35,028 bases of DNA from a virus, in the IMG/VR virus record IMGVR_UViG_3300009509_000086, positions 1 to 35,028 of that record; one strand, written 5' to 3'. The first letter of the stretch is position 1. Each line of letters starts with the position of its first letter. This document shows, one piece after another, positions 23,815 to 30,214 of this stretch. The translations under genes were made by a program, and so were the position numbers. Under the pieces are notes generated by a model. The model searched no databases. It had not been told where the DNA came from and saw only the letters and a program-made list of their open reading frames with translations.

Positions 23815-24009
23815 ATGGATATCGGGAATTTTGTCATTGCCGCCGATGGCCGCATAGGATGTATTTACCGATTGTTGGGGAATAATCAGGCGATGGTGGC
23901 CTGGCCAGAGAGATATGGGGCAGTGTTTAGCAAGCATTGCATAGACGACCTAATTTTAATTGTTCCCGCCACTCAAGAGGAGGACGACCATGCAGATAAT
24001 AACGGCTGA
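23815..24009 (+). CDS. Small hypothetical protein carrying the paralogue junction tail
   Basis: A 64-residue protein. Its body (MDIGNFVIAADGRIGCIYRL onward) looks like a small beta-barrel of the type found in short phage proteins. Its last residues are EEDDHADNNG, the same tail as the alanine-rich proteins B and C, because its 3' end overlaps the start of paralogue D by 20 bases. The tail therefore comes from the junction, not from common ancestry of the whole gene. Confidence 0.55.
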   Translation: MDIGNFVIAADGRIGCIYRLLGNNQAMVAWPERYGAVFSKHCIDDLILIVPATQEEDDHADNNG

Positions 24010-24355
24010 ATGGCTGGCTAATAAAAAGGCGTGCGCGGATCAGGTTGAATTGTTCCGCGCCACCTTCGGCGCTGCGGCCCCCGTGACCGAGGCCAATGTG
24101 CTGCGCGCCTTGCGCGCGGGGCTTAATGTACGGTGGCTGGCAGGACATGCGCCACCCCCGGCGTGGGAGACGTGTTATGCAGTCATCATCCCAGCATGGG
24201 AGGCATATCGTGCCGCCGTCGTTTCGGGTAAGGCAGCATATGATATTGTCTATGCCGAGGCGTGGGGGGCGTATCATGCGGCCATCGCCCCAGCGCTGTG
24301 CGCGGCGATCTTGGCGATTGATGTCGGCTGTGCGTCAATCATTGGCAGGCGATAG
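23990..24355 (+). CDS. Alanine-rich repeat protein D (paralogue on the opposite strand)
   Basis: A 121-residue protein. The head (MQIITAEWLANKKACADQ, VELFRATFGAAAPVTEANVL, LNVRWLAGHAPPP) is clearly homologous to copies A-C, as is AYHAAIAPALCAAILAI near the end. It has only about four repeat units and a different tail (DVGCASIIGRR). It lies within the replication block, far from the other three and in the opposite orientation. The head is the most conserved part, so it probably carries the function. Confidence 0.63.
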   Translation: MQIITAEWLANKKACADQVELFRATFGAAAPVTEANVLRALRAGLNVRWLAGHAPPPAWETCYAVIIPAWEAYRAAVVSGKAAYDIVYAEAWGAYHAAIAPALCAAILAIDVGCASIIGRR

Positions 24356-24359
24356 AATA

Positions 24360-24644
24360 ATGAGACGGGCAGCCCGGCGTGATGCCAATGAGGGAACTAT
24401 AGTCGATGCGCTGCGTAGCATGGGCTGTGTAGTATATGCCATCGGATGGCCGGTGGATTTGTTGGCGATCCTGCCGGACGGCGATATTGTTCTTATGGAG
24501 GTCAAGACGCCCACCGGGAGATTGCGCGGTCAACAAGTGGAGTTTATTCAAGCGGCACAGATGCGCGGGGCGCGGGTGCATATTGTGCGCACCCTTGATG
24601 ATGTGCTACAAGCATTGAAGATTGGCGATAATGGATATATATAA
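24360..24644 (+). CDS. VRR-NUC-like nuclease
   Basis: A 94-residue protein. RRDANEGTIVDALRSMG, then WPVDLLAILPDGDIVLMEVK and GRLRGQQVEFIQAAQMRGAR form the PD-(D/E)xK layout of VRR-NUC proteins: E in the first helix, D in the first strand and E-x-K in the second. These small phage proteins cut branched or structured DNA, for example acting as resolvases. The ATG lies four bases after copy D. A recombination role fits ERF and SSB nearby. Confidence 0.82.
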   Translation: MRRAARRDANEGTIVDALRSMGCVVYAIGWPVDLLAILPDGDIVLMEVKTPTGRLRGQQVEFIQAAQMRGARVHIVRTLDDVLQALKIGDNGYI

Positions 24645-24695
24645 GCAATACTGCCGCGCAATCGATTTAAACGCGGGCGCGCGGCATACGGAAGA

Positions 24696-24724
24696 TTGCC
24701 TGACTGCGAATATTCTGTTAGACT
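24696..24724 (+). promoter_or_regulatory. Sigma-70-like promoter for ssb
   Basis: TTGCCT, 17 bases, TAGACT, then GGAGAGGAG before the start codon. The leader would be about 37 bases. Confidence 0.5.
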
Positions 24725-24767
24725 AATAGATATGCGCCGCCATTTCTGGCGGGGAGAGGAGTAAATA

Positions 24768-25109
24768 ATGTTTCAGCAATGTATGATCATCGGCAATTTG
24801 GGCCGCGACCCGGAGATGCGGTATACGCCTGATGGCAAGCCCGTCACGTCGTTCTCGGTAGCCGTTAACAAGAAATGGGCGGACGGCGAAAAAACCTGGT
24901 GGTTTCGGGTAACTTGCTGGGACCGCCTGGCGGAAACCGCTAACGAATACCTTAAAAAAGGCAGCCTGGTGATGGTGATCGGCGAGATAGACGCCAACGC
25001 ATGGACAGCCCAGGATGGGACGGCGCGGGGCAGCTTGGAACTTACGGCGCGGAATGTTAAATTTTTGAGCGCGCCAGGCGGCGGGGCGGGCGCGGCTGGG
25101 GGGGAATAA
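24768..25109 (+). CDS. ssb: Single-stranded DNA-binding protein
   Basis: A 113-residue OB-fold SSB: CMIIGNLGRDPEMRYTPDGK, PVTSFSVAVNKKW, WWFRVTCWDRLAE and YLKKGSLVMVIGEI are all family hallmarks. It is short and ends GGGAGAAGGE, lacking the usual acidic C-terminal tip that recruits host proteins. It may therefore work only with phage partners. GGAGAGGAGTAAATA precedes the ATG, and a promoter lies upstream. Confidence 0.95.
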   Translation: MFQQCMIIGNLGRDPEMRYTPDGKPVTSFSVAVNKKWADGEKTWWFRVTCWDRLAETANEYLKKGSLVMVIGEIDANAWTAQDGTARGSLELTARNVKFLSAPGGGAGAAGGE

Positions 25110-25113
25110 AAAG

Positions 25114-25191
25114 ATGGAGGGCTGTATTGATTGTTTGTTGGCGGGGCTGTGCTTAGTAGGCGCAGTATATCTATTGTGGGGGTCGCGATGA
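25114..25191 (+). CDS. 25-residue single-pass membrane micropeptide
   Basis: MEGCIDCLLAGLCLVGAVYL followed by LWGSR. Nearly the whole peptide is one hydrophobic helix with three cysteines. Its stop overlaps the next ATG (ATGA), which supports translation. It lies four bases after ssb. Function unknown. Confidence 0.45.
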   Translation: MEGCIDCLLAGLCLVGAVYLLWGSR

Positions 25192-25559
25192 GGATTATCA
25201 CGCTGAATAACACGACGCGCGCGCTTATCTGGCGCGCGGTGGGATATATCATGATGAATGATGGCAAATACATACCAGGCCCCTGGCGGGTTGGGGGCAT
25301 GTCTCTAAATGAGTTGGGGTTACATCTTCTAAGCATTTGTGACACTGATGGTCTCATGGTTGCTATGATACCTGCCGGGCCCTGGGGCGATTTGAGCGAA
25401 ACGAAAAAGGCGAATGCCGACCTTATTGCCGCCGCGCCCGAATTGCTTTTAATGCTCAGGTGCGTTCGCGCATGGATAGAGGCCGGGTATCCGGGGGGAG
25501 AAGAAACGATGTTGACAGAAATAGATGACATTATTCATAAGGCGGCGGGGATTGAGTGA
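25188..25559 (+). CDS. Phage accessory protein with PGPW and ADLIAAAPELL motifs
   Basis: A 123-residue protein. The middle KYIPGPWRV and the later KANADLIAAAPELLLML match a widespread small phage family, often starting HTPGPW and ending NARLIAAAPELLEAL, of unknown function. Here about 25 extra residues precede the motif. An internal ATG pair at 25251 could be the true start. I keep the first ATG because it overlaps the micropeptide stop. Confidence 0.65.
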   Translation: MRIITLNNTTRALIWRAVGYIMMNDGKYIPGPWRVGGMSLNELGLHLLSICDTDGLMVAMIPAGPWGDLSETKKANADLIAAAPELLLMLRCVRAWIEAGYPGGEETMLTEIDDIIHKAAGIE

Positions 25560-25590
25560 TGGTTGCTGCGGTATGGCGTGGAGGCAATCG

Positions 25591-25815
25591 ATGGACGACC
25601 TCAAGATAGGCGATTTTATTGAATTTGATGGCCTTGTACGCGGACGGTCGACCGAGTGTTATTGGACAACCCTTTCGCCAGGCGTGTACCGGGTGATCAA
25701 TCGCCTCGGAGGTGACTACATTGCGATACGGCATGGCGCGCAGATCATCTTAGTGAATATGAGTAATTATCCAATGAAGAAAGTTGAGCCGCCCTTACAG
25801 TCCCGCCCGGACTGA
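25591..25815 (+). CDS. Small hypothetical beta protein
   Basis: A 74-residue protein started at the ATG after GTGGAGG (MDDLKIGDFIEFDGL). GDFIEF, YRVINRLGGDYIAIRHGA and IILVNMS suggest a small SH3-like barrel. No family recognised. It is one of a run of short accessory genes after ssb. Confidence 0.55.
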   Translation: MDDLKIGDFIEFDGLVRGRSTECYWTTLSPGVYRVINRLGGDYIAIRHGAQIILVNMSNYPMKKVEPPLQSRPD

Positions 25816-25836
25816 ATACAGACGAGGGAAAAAACA

Positions 25837-26022
25837 ATGGACATCTATGTCAGATATTTGATTGCGGCGATTGAACAGGCGCTGGTCTTCTTGCCCGATC
25901 TAACCGGCGAGGACGACTTTGATACGCCAATAGAGGCGCTCTATGGGCGGGCCATTCTCGAAGAAGCAATTCGCCAGATTAACCTTGCCCTTTCGCTTTG
26001 CGAATTTGAACGCGGTGCGTGA
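25837..26022 (+). CDS. Small helical acidic protein
   Basis: A 61-residue protein after GAGGGAAAAAAC. It is entirely helical and acidic (YLIAAIEQALVFLPDLTGED, then ILEEAIRQINLALSLCE). No domain is recognised. It is the last gene before a gene-free structured stretch. Confidence 0.5.
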   Translation: MDIYVRYLIAAIEQALVFLPDLTGEDDFDTPIEALYGRAILEEAIRQINLALSLCEFERGA

Positions 26023-26056
26023 CAATCTCCGGCAGCGACGAAGTGTTGGCATAGCT

Positions 26057-26129
26057 GGACGCGGACGAGTTCGACGGTGGCTAAAACGCAAGTCCGCCAC
26101 CCCACCCGGTGCAAATCCGGGCGCGTCCA
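26057..26129 (+). ncRNA. tRNA-like 73-base element
   Basis: The ends form a perfect 7-bp acceptor-like stem (GGACGCG with CGCGTCC, then A). A perfect 5-bp T-arm follows the rules, CCCGG TGCAAAT CCGGG, close to the usual T-loop. The centre does not fold normally: GGTGGC pairs with GCCACC around a 14-base loop, and only 12 bases remain for a D-arm. No CCA is encoded. It may be a degenerate tRNA or a tRNA mimic. I assign no anticodon. Confidence 0.45.
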
Positions 26130-26370
26130 CTGCCCGCCATGTTAATAGTATACATGCTATCCCGTATCAGGAGTCGGGATCGGGCAATCGTATCCGCTCC
26201 GGCGTTTCGACGGCGGGGTTGCGCCCCTGGGGGCGCTGTTGGGCGGGCGCGGCCACTGGCGCTGAAGCTGTGTCGCATGACCAGCAAGTAGGCGCCGCCC
26301 GGCCCCGGTAGGGGGCCTCTAGTAGACAGCCGCGCCCCGCCCCGCTTAACAGTTTGGGAGGATTTTACAC
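26130..26370 (+). other. Gene-free region rich in RNA hairpins
   Basis: Stems include ATCCCG/CGGGAT (26159-26180), GCGCCCC/GGGGCGC (26221-26236), a long GC-rich stem joining 26241-26250 with 26292-26300 and enclosing CTGG/CCAG, and GGCCCC/GGGGCC (26301-26318). Open frames here look like shadows. No known RNA family is recognised. The last part carries the Shine-Dalgarno of the next gene. Confidence 0.5.
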
Positions 26371-26589
26371 ATGATGAACTTCTGGGACTTGCAATATTAT
26401 GAAAAGAAGTGGGGCAAGTTCTGGGGTGAAACCGTTGCACGCTGTTTTTGCTGCGGGCGCTTCGTTTCATACGACAAGGTAATACATGCCCCGGCATGGG
26501 AAACGCACGCCCTGAGTTATGAGCCGTGCGATGTTTTTGTTCCTCTATGCCCACAATGTACAGGCGAGGTGAACGATGAAAGCGATTGA
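26371..26589 (+). CDS. Small zinc-ribbon protein
   Basis: A 72-residue protein. RCFCCGRFVS and PLCPQC give two Cys pairs 40 residues apart, as in zinc ribbons. GGGAGGATTTTACAC precedes the ATG. Its last seven residues (EVNDESD) are encoded by the start of the 120-bp duplicated block and also end the protein at 27388. It may bind nucleic acid or protein. No named family. Confidence 0.58.
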   Translation: MMNFWDLQYYEKKWGKFWGETVARCFCCGRFVSYDKVIHAPAWETHALSYEPCDVFVPLCPQCTGEVNDESD

Positions 26590-26685
26590 AATCCAAAAGC
26601 TAATCAAGATCATTCGCACCAAACCGTATAAGCGCCCGGCGCGCCTGCGTGGTGGGCAGTTTTTGATTCGGAGGTGAACGATGAA
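26566..26685 (+). repeat. 120-bp exact direct repeat, copy 1
   Basis: This block is identical to 27365-27484 (offset 799). It contains the end of the upstream gene, a complete 33-codon frame, and a Shine-Dalgarno (GGAGGTGAACG) leading to the next ATG. Confidence 0.95.
26576..26677 (+). CDS. 33-residue basic peptide, copy 1
   Basis: MKAIEIQKLIKIIRTKPYKR followed by PARLRGGQFLIRR. A helical start and a strongly basic end suggest nucleic-acid contact. GAGGTGAAC precedes the ATG, which lies inside the end of the zinc-ribbon gene. Perfect conservation in two copies with flanking ribosome sites supports a translated peptide, but recent duplication could also explain it. Confidence 0.5.
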   Translation: MKAIEIQKLIKIIRTKPYKRPARLRGGQFLIRR

Positions 26686-27388
26686 TGAGACACTCTACAA
26701 GGTCACCGGGCCGGACGGCACAGCCTGGCACGGCGGCACGGGGAAATGGCCGTTGCCGCAGGGTGAGCAGCCCGGCGATTGGGTTGAGGTCGATGGCGAT
26801 CTCGTCCCATGCAAGAACGGGCTGCATCTGTGCAATGACCAGACCTTAATCGATTGGCTCGGCCCGGTGATCTGGCGGCCTGAATATGACGGGGAACGAT
26901 TAGACACGGACAATAAAATCGTTGTGCGTCGGGCGCGTCTATTATTCCGCGTCGAGGCGTGGAATGCGCGCACGGCGCGGCTATTTGCCTGCGACTGCGC
27001 AGATCAGGCATTGGCAGTATTGGGCGCGGATAGGGTTGACCAATATAGCGTCGAGGCTATCCGGGTGGCCCGGTTGTTCGCCGTTGGACAGGCAACCCGC
27101 GAGGAGTTGGCCGCCGCTAGGGATGCCGCTAGGGCCGCCGCTAGGGATGCCGCTAGGGCCAGCGCTAGGGATGCCGCTCGGGATGCCGCTTGGGCCGCCG
27201 CTTGGGCCGCCGCTAGGGCCGCCGCTTGGGATGCCGCTTGGGCCGCCGCTAGGGCCGCCGCCGGGGACGCCACTTGGGATGCCGCTAGGGATGCCGCTTG
27301 GGATACCGCCGGGGATGCCGCTAGGGAGTGGCAGACTAAACGATTGCTGCAATATCTAAATGGAGAGGTGAACGATGAAAGCGATTGA
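26681..27388 (+). CDS. Alanine-repeat protein with C.NGLHLC motif
   Basis: A 235-residue protein. The N-terminal 135 residues (LYKVTGPDGTAWHGG, VPCKNGLHLCND, RRARLLFRVEAWNARTARLF) match a phage family of unknown function that has a short beta-domain with 'C-NGLH-C'. Residues about 143-215 are four-residue units AARD/AAWA, encoded by an imperfect 12-bp tandem repeat. The helix would be long with Trp/Arg faces. The gene lies exactly between the two 120-bp repeats. Confidence 0.62.
   Translation: MNETLYKVTGPDGTAWHGGTGKWPLPQGEQPGDWVEVDGDLVPCKNGLHLCNDQTLIDWLGPVIWRPEYDGERLDTDNKIVVRRARLLFRVEAWNARTARLFACDCADQALAVLGADRVDQYSVEAIRVARLFAVGQATREELAAARDAARAAARDAARASARDAARDAAWAAAWAAARAAAWDAAWAAARAAAGDATWDAARDAAWDTAGDAAREWQTKRLLQYLNGEVNDESD
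27111..27328 (+). repeat. 12-bp tandem repeat tract within the alanine-repeat gene
   Basis: About 18 imperfect copies of GCCGCTAGGGAT or GCCGCTTGGGCC encode A-A-R-D and A-A-W-A. Copy number may vary by slippage in steps of four residues without breaking the frame. Confidence 0.9.
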
Positions 27389-27484
27389 AATCCAAAAGCT
27401 AATCAAGATCATTCGCACCAAACCGTATAAGCGCCCGGCGCGCCTGCGTGGTGGGCAGTTTTTGATTCGGAGGTGAACGATGAA
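27365..27484 (+). repeat. 120-bp exact direct repeat, copy 2
   Basis: It is identical to copy 1. Recombination between the copies would delete the alanine-repeat gene and one 33-codon frame, 799 bp in all. Confidence 0.95.
27375..27476 (+). CDS. 33-residue basic peptide, copy 2
   Basis: It is identical in DNA and protein to the frame in copy 1. It precedes a different gene, so the peptide plus ribosome site acts as a movable leader. Confidence 0.5.
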   Translation: MKAIEIQKLIKIIRTKPYKRPARLRGGQFLIRR

Positions 27485-27695
27485 CGACATTCCGCATATT
27501 AGGCGATTCAAGACGCAACGCTGTATCGGCTACGATGGTGACCTAGCGTGGTATTACTGCGAGGTGGTACTGGCCGACGGGCGTGAAGTGACCGGGTATG
27601 CCGCCTACAGGCTGCTAGAGTATGGCATCTGCCAATGGGCGACGATGCGCCCAGTGTTACGGTGGACTTGGAGTCAGATTTCGTGCAAGAGGTGA
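27480..27695 (+). CDS. Small hypothetical protein with probable C-terminal frameshift
   Basis: A 71-residue protein with GGAGGTGAACG before the ATG. WYYCEVVLADGREVTGYAAY is a likely beta hairpin region. The DNA near 27636-27678 matches 28584-28626 except for one missing base after GTGTTA. With it, the end would read VDLESDFVQEVNE and stop at 27701-27703, as in the related gene. As it stands it ends in an unrelated basic tail (LRWTWSQISCKR). Confidence 0.5.
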   Translation: MNDIPHIRRFKTQRCIGYDGDLAWYYCEVVLADGREVTGYAAYRLLEYGICQWATMRPVLRWTWSQISCKR

Positions 27696-27714
27696 ATGAG
27701 TGAGGGGGGCGGTG

Positions 27715-28485
27715 ATGCAAATCATCTCCTACGGCGGCGGCATCCAGACTGTCGCCCTTGCCATCCTGAACGCGACGGGGCAGGTGACACCCCGCGCTGA
27801 GGTCGCCGTGTTTGCCGATCCCGGCGCTGAGATGCCGGGGACATACCGGCACATCGAGATCATGCAGCCCTGGTTGGCCGAGCGGGGGATGGAACTGGTA
27901 ACGGTCAGGCAAGATCGCTTCCCGCCATTGGAGCAGAACATTAGAGAGCGGAGCACGACTATTCCTGTGCGCTGGAATAACGGGAAAGAGGGAGGTATAG
28001 GGCGGCGCGCGTGTACAACCCAATGGAAAATCGAGCCTATCAACAAGTGGCTAAAAGCCCAGGGTGTCACGCACGCGATAACACAGATTGGATTCAGCCT
28101 GGATGAGTTCCACCGCATGAGGCCAAGCCCAATCAAGTGGATAGAAAATCGTTATCCGCTAATTGATATGGGTCTATCTCGTGATGATTGCCGCCGCATT
28201 ATTGAAGAGGTAAAGCTACCGCAGCCGCCCAAAAGCGCCTGCTATTTTTGCCCGCTCAACAATGTAACCGGGTGGCAGTTGTTGGCAGTATATCACCCTG
28301 ATCTATTCGACAAGGCGTGCGAATTAGAACGTGCCGTTAATCGGCGCGGCGATTATAACGATGGTAAACCGGTGTATCTGTCATCCCGCTTGCGGCCACT
28401 GGTTAAGGCATTCAGCAAGCACCAGTTGCCCCTACCGGGGATGCCAGAGCCGGACGACATGTGCGGCGGGTATTGCTTTGTGTGA
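27715..28485 (+). CDS. PAPS-reductase/PP-loop ATPase-like protein
   Basis: A 256-residue protein. The N-terminal SYGGGIQTVALAIL is a modified PP-loop of the adenine-nucleotide alpha hydrolase fold, followed by VAVFADPGAEMPGTYRHIE, typical of phage PAPS-reductase-like proteins. ACYFCPLNN and CGGYCFV supply two Cys pairs, as in relatives with a metal site. Such proteins often lie near DNA methylases and nucleases in phages. A role in DNA or tRNA modification is suspected but unproven. I choose the ATG over a GTG five codons upstream because GAGGGGGG then has good spacing. Confidence 0.78.
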   Translation: MQIISYGGGIQTVALAILNATGQVTPRAEVAVFADPGAEMPGTYRHIEIMQPWLAERGMELVTVRQDRFPPLEQNIRERSTTIPVRWNNGKEGGIGRRACTTQWKIEPINKWLKAQGVTHAITQIGFSLDEFHRMRPSPIKWIENRYPLIDMGLSRDDCRRIIEEVKLPQPPKSACYFCPLNNVTGWQLLAVYHPDLFDKACELERAVNRRGDYNDGKPVYLSSRLRPLVKAFSKHQLPLPGMPEPDDMCGGYCFV

Positions 28486-28493
28486 GGGGGGCG

Positions 28494-28643
28494 GTGATCA
28501 CCTTCTACTATACCATTGATGCCGACTCGGACTATCCCTGGTTAATGCCACCAGACGTCCAGTACATGCTACCCGCCTCCTCGTGGGCGACGATGCGTCC
28601 GGTGTTCCCGGTGGACTTGGAGTCAGAGGAGGAAGCGGCATGA
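28494..28643 (+). CDS. Small protein starting with GTG
   Basis: A 49-residue protein (FYYTIDADSDYPWLMPPDVQ, then WATMRPVFPVDLESEEEAA). GTGAGGGGGGCG precedes its GTG, the same leader seen before the PAPS-reductase-like gene. The last third is homologous to the frame-shifted end of the gene at 27480-27695. Its stop overlaps the ATG of the ASCH gene. Confidence 0.5.
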   Translation: MITFYYTIDADSDYPWLMPPDVQYMLPASSWATMRPVFPVDLESEEEAA

Positions 28644-29110
28644 TATTTCAACATACCTGGAAGGACGTATTATCCGGGCGCAAGACGCAGACGCGGCGGC
28701 TGGTGGATGCTGATGACGAGATGGACTACTATCGCCGCGATGCATCGTGGGTGAAGTCCAGGCGCCCGCAGCGTGTAAAAAAGAATGGGCGTACTAAGTG
28801 GTGCGTTGGCAACCGATATGCTGTGCAACCTGGACGCGGCAAGAAAGCCGTTGGCCATATTCGAATTACGGCCATTCGCCGAGAGCGGCTATGGGACATT
28901 ACAGATGCAGATGCTATAGCGGAAGGCTGCAATGCCCGCATCATTGGGAAAATCGGACACGGGGAGCCCCCATTTGCATTTACCGATGTCATTCTGCGAG
29001 CCAGGGGCGAGTTCACTAAATTGTGGGACAGCATCCACACTAAACCCGGTACGCGCTGGGAGGATAACCCGGAAGTCTGGGTTTTGGCGTTTGAGGTGAT
29101 TGATGAATAA
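28640..29110 (+). CDS. ASCH-domain protein
   Basis: A 156-residue protein. The sequence has the ASCH hallmarks: W.DVLSGRKTQTRRLV at the start, then GNRYAVQPGRGKKAVGHIRI and RRERLWDITDADAIAEG, and near the end FTKLWDSIHTKPGTRWEDNP. ASCH domains are PUA-like RNA- or modified-base-binding folds and are common in phages. The start lies in an ATGA overlap. The neighbours (PAPS-reductase-like, methylases) suggest a nucleic-acid modification island. Confidence 0.85.
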   Translation: MIFQHTWKDVLSGRKTQTRRLVDADDEMDYYRRDASWVKSRRPQRVKKNGRTKWCVGNRYAVQPGRGKKAVGHIRITAIRRERLWDITDADAIAEGCNARIIGKIGHGEPPFAFTDVILRARGEFTKLWDSIHTKPGTRWEDNPEVWVLAFEVIDE

Positions 29111-29870
29111 CCGCGCCGCCCTGATGAGCACCGGCAACGGCGACTGGCAAACACCCCCGGAGGTTATCGAGCGGGTTATCGCCGTGCTGGGTGCCATCGA
29201 CCTCGACCCCTGCTCCAATAGCCACGACGATCCGAACGTGCCCGCCGCCAAGCACTTCACCGAGGAGGACGACGGCCTGGCGCAGGAATGGCGCGGGCGG
29301 GTGTACATGAATCCCCCCTACGGGCGCGTGATCGGTAAGTGGGTCGAAAAGCTGGTTGAGGAGTTCGAGGCGGGGCGGGTGACGCAGGCGATTGCGCTCG
29401 TTCCGGCCCGCACCGATACCCGGTGGTTCAAACGTTTCCGGGCGTTCCCGCGCTGCTTCGTGCAGGGGCGGCTGAAGTTCGTTGGGGCGGCGGCGGGAGC
29501 GCCGTTTCCATCGGCGATTATCGGGGTGGGGGTGAGCGTGGAGGCGTTGGCAGAGGGGTTCGGCGATATCGGCGATTGCTTCCCCATAAAGGAGAATAAA
29601 ATGATCTGTTTAAAAATGACCAGTTTAGGTGAACGGTTACGCGGCTTGCGAGTTGCTCAACCCGGCCTTACGCTGAAAGAGGCAGCGCGGGAGACGGGAA
29701 TAACCCTATCTTATCTGAGCGACATCGAGCGCGGAAGGACAATTCCCTCATTGCGCACCCTCGCGAGATTGGCGACGACGTATCGAATGTCCGTCGTTGA
29801 CGTGCTGGCGGGCACAGAATACGCATTTATCCAGGTACGCGCAGATGAAGGATGGGGCGATGAGCGATGA
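29103..29870 (+). CDS. Dam-type adenine methyltransferase fused to an XRE-type HTH domain
   Basis: A 255-residue protein. Residues 1-160 match phage N6-adenine methyltransferases: STGNGDWQTPPEVIERV, IDLDPCSNSHDD, DGLAQEWRGRVYMNPPYGR. The catalytic NPPY is present. Residues about 170-245 are an XRE HTH (SLGERLRGLRVAQPGLTLKE, AARETGITLSYLSDIERGRT, IPSLRTLARLATTYRMSV). The two parts are in one frame, but AAAGGAG and an ATG (29601) lie at the join, so the HTH may also be made alone. I start at the ATG in the GAGGTGATTG context. Confidence 0.82.
   Translation: MNNRAALMSTGNGDWQTPPEVIERVIAVLGAIDLDPCSNSHDDPNVPAAKHFTEEDDGLAQEWRGRVYMNPPYGRVIGKWVEKLVEEFEAGRVTQAIALVPARTDTRWFKRFRAFPRCFVQGRLKFVGAAAGAPFPSAIIGVGVSVEALAEGFGDIGDCFPIKENKMICLKMTSLGERLRGLRVAQPGLTLKEAARETGITLSYLSDIERGRTIPSLRTLARLATTYRMSVVDVLAGTEYAFIQVRADEGWGDER
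29588..29603 (+). promoter_or_regulatory. Internal ribosome site at the methyltransferase-HTH join
   Basis: AAAGGAG lies six bases before an in-frame ATG. It would give a separate HTH protein of about 89 residues. Confidence 0.6.
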
Positions 29871-30214
29871 ATAGATGCAAATACTGGCAGCCCCACAGTG
29901 GCGAGGGGCTATTTTACGGAAAGCAGTGCCACCGAGAGGACGGGCATGTCGGGCCGCATCAGTATATTGGCTTGACCGAATTAGCTGAATGGCCCAACCT
30001 TGATGAGCGCATCGCCGAATTGAATGATCAATTGCAAGCGGCGCGACAGCGCATCGTTGACCTTGAGGCGGCGTTCGCCGAGGTTAGCAGGCTGGCCGAT
30101 GAGATGACCGTTTTCGCCAATCGCTGCGGGCGGACGGTGCTGATCGGCGAATTCTACCGCATTGCCGGTGAAATCAAATATGTATGCAAGCAGGCGTTGA
30201 GGCAAAAGGAATAA
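29867..30214 (+). CDS. Hypothetical protein with N-terminal Cys/His and coiled coil
   Basis: A 115-residue protein. CKYWQPH...KQCHREDGHVGPHQ at the start could bind a metal. Residues 45-75 are a coiled coil (ERIAELNDQLQAARQRIVDL). The remainder is helical. Overlaps (ATGA upstream, TAATG downstream) tie it to the two methyltransferase genes, so it may be an accessory to DNA modification. No family is recognised. Confidence 0.55.
   Translation: MNRCKYWQPHSGEGLFYGKQCHREDGHVGPHQYIGLTELAEWPNLDERIAELNDQLQAARQRIVDLEAAFAEVSRLADEMTVFANRCGRTVLIGEFYRIAGEIKYVCKQALRQKE

Noticed and set aside
25559-25609. 16-codon frame between two accessory genes
   Set aside because: It starts in a TGATG overlap but is short, lacks recognisable features and runs into the next gene in another frame. 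Support is too weak.
26057-26129. Functional canonical tRNA
   Set aside because: No seven-base anticodon loop or normal D-arm can be formed, and no CCA is encoded.
25943-26596. Frames across the structured region (plus 25943-26311, minus 26081-26596)
   Set aside because: Composition is Arg/Gly/Pro-rich and low in structure, they overlap a better gene at either end, and the DNA is dominated by hairpins.
27111-27328. CRISPR-like array
   Set aside because: The repeat unit is 12 bp without spacers and stays in frame inside a coding gene.
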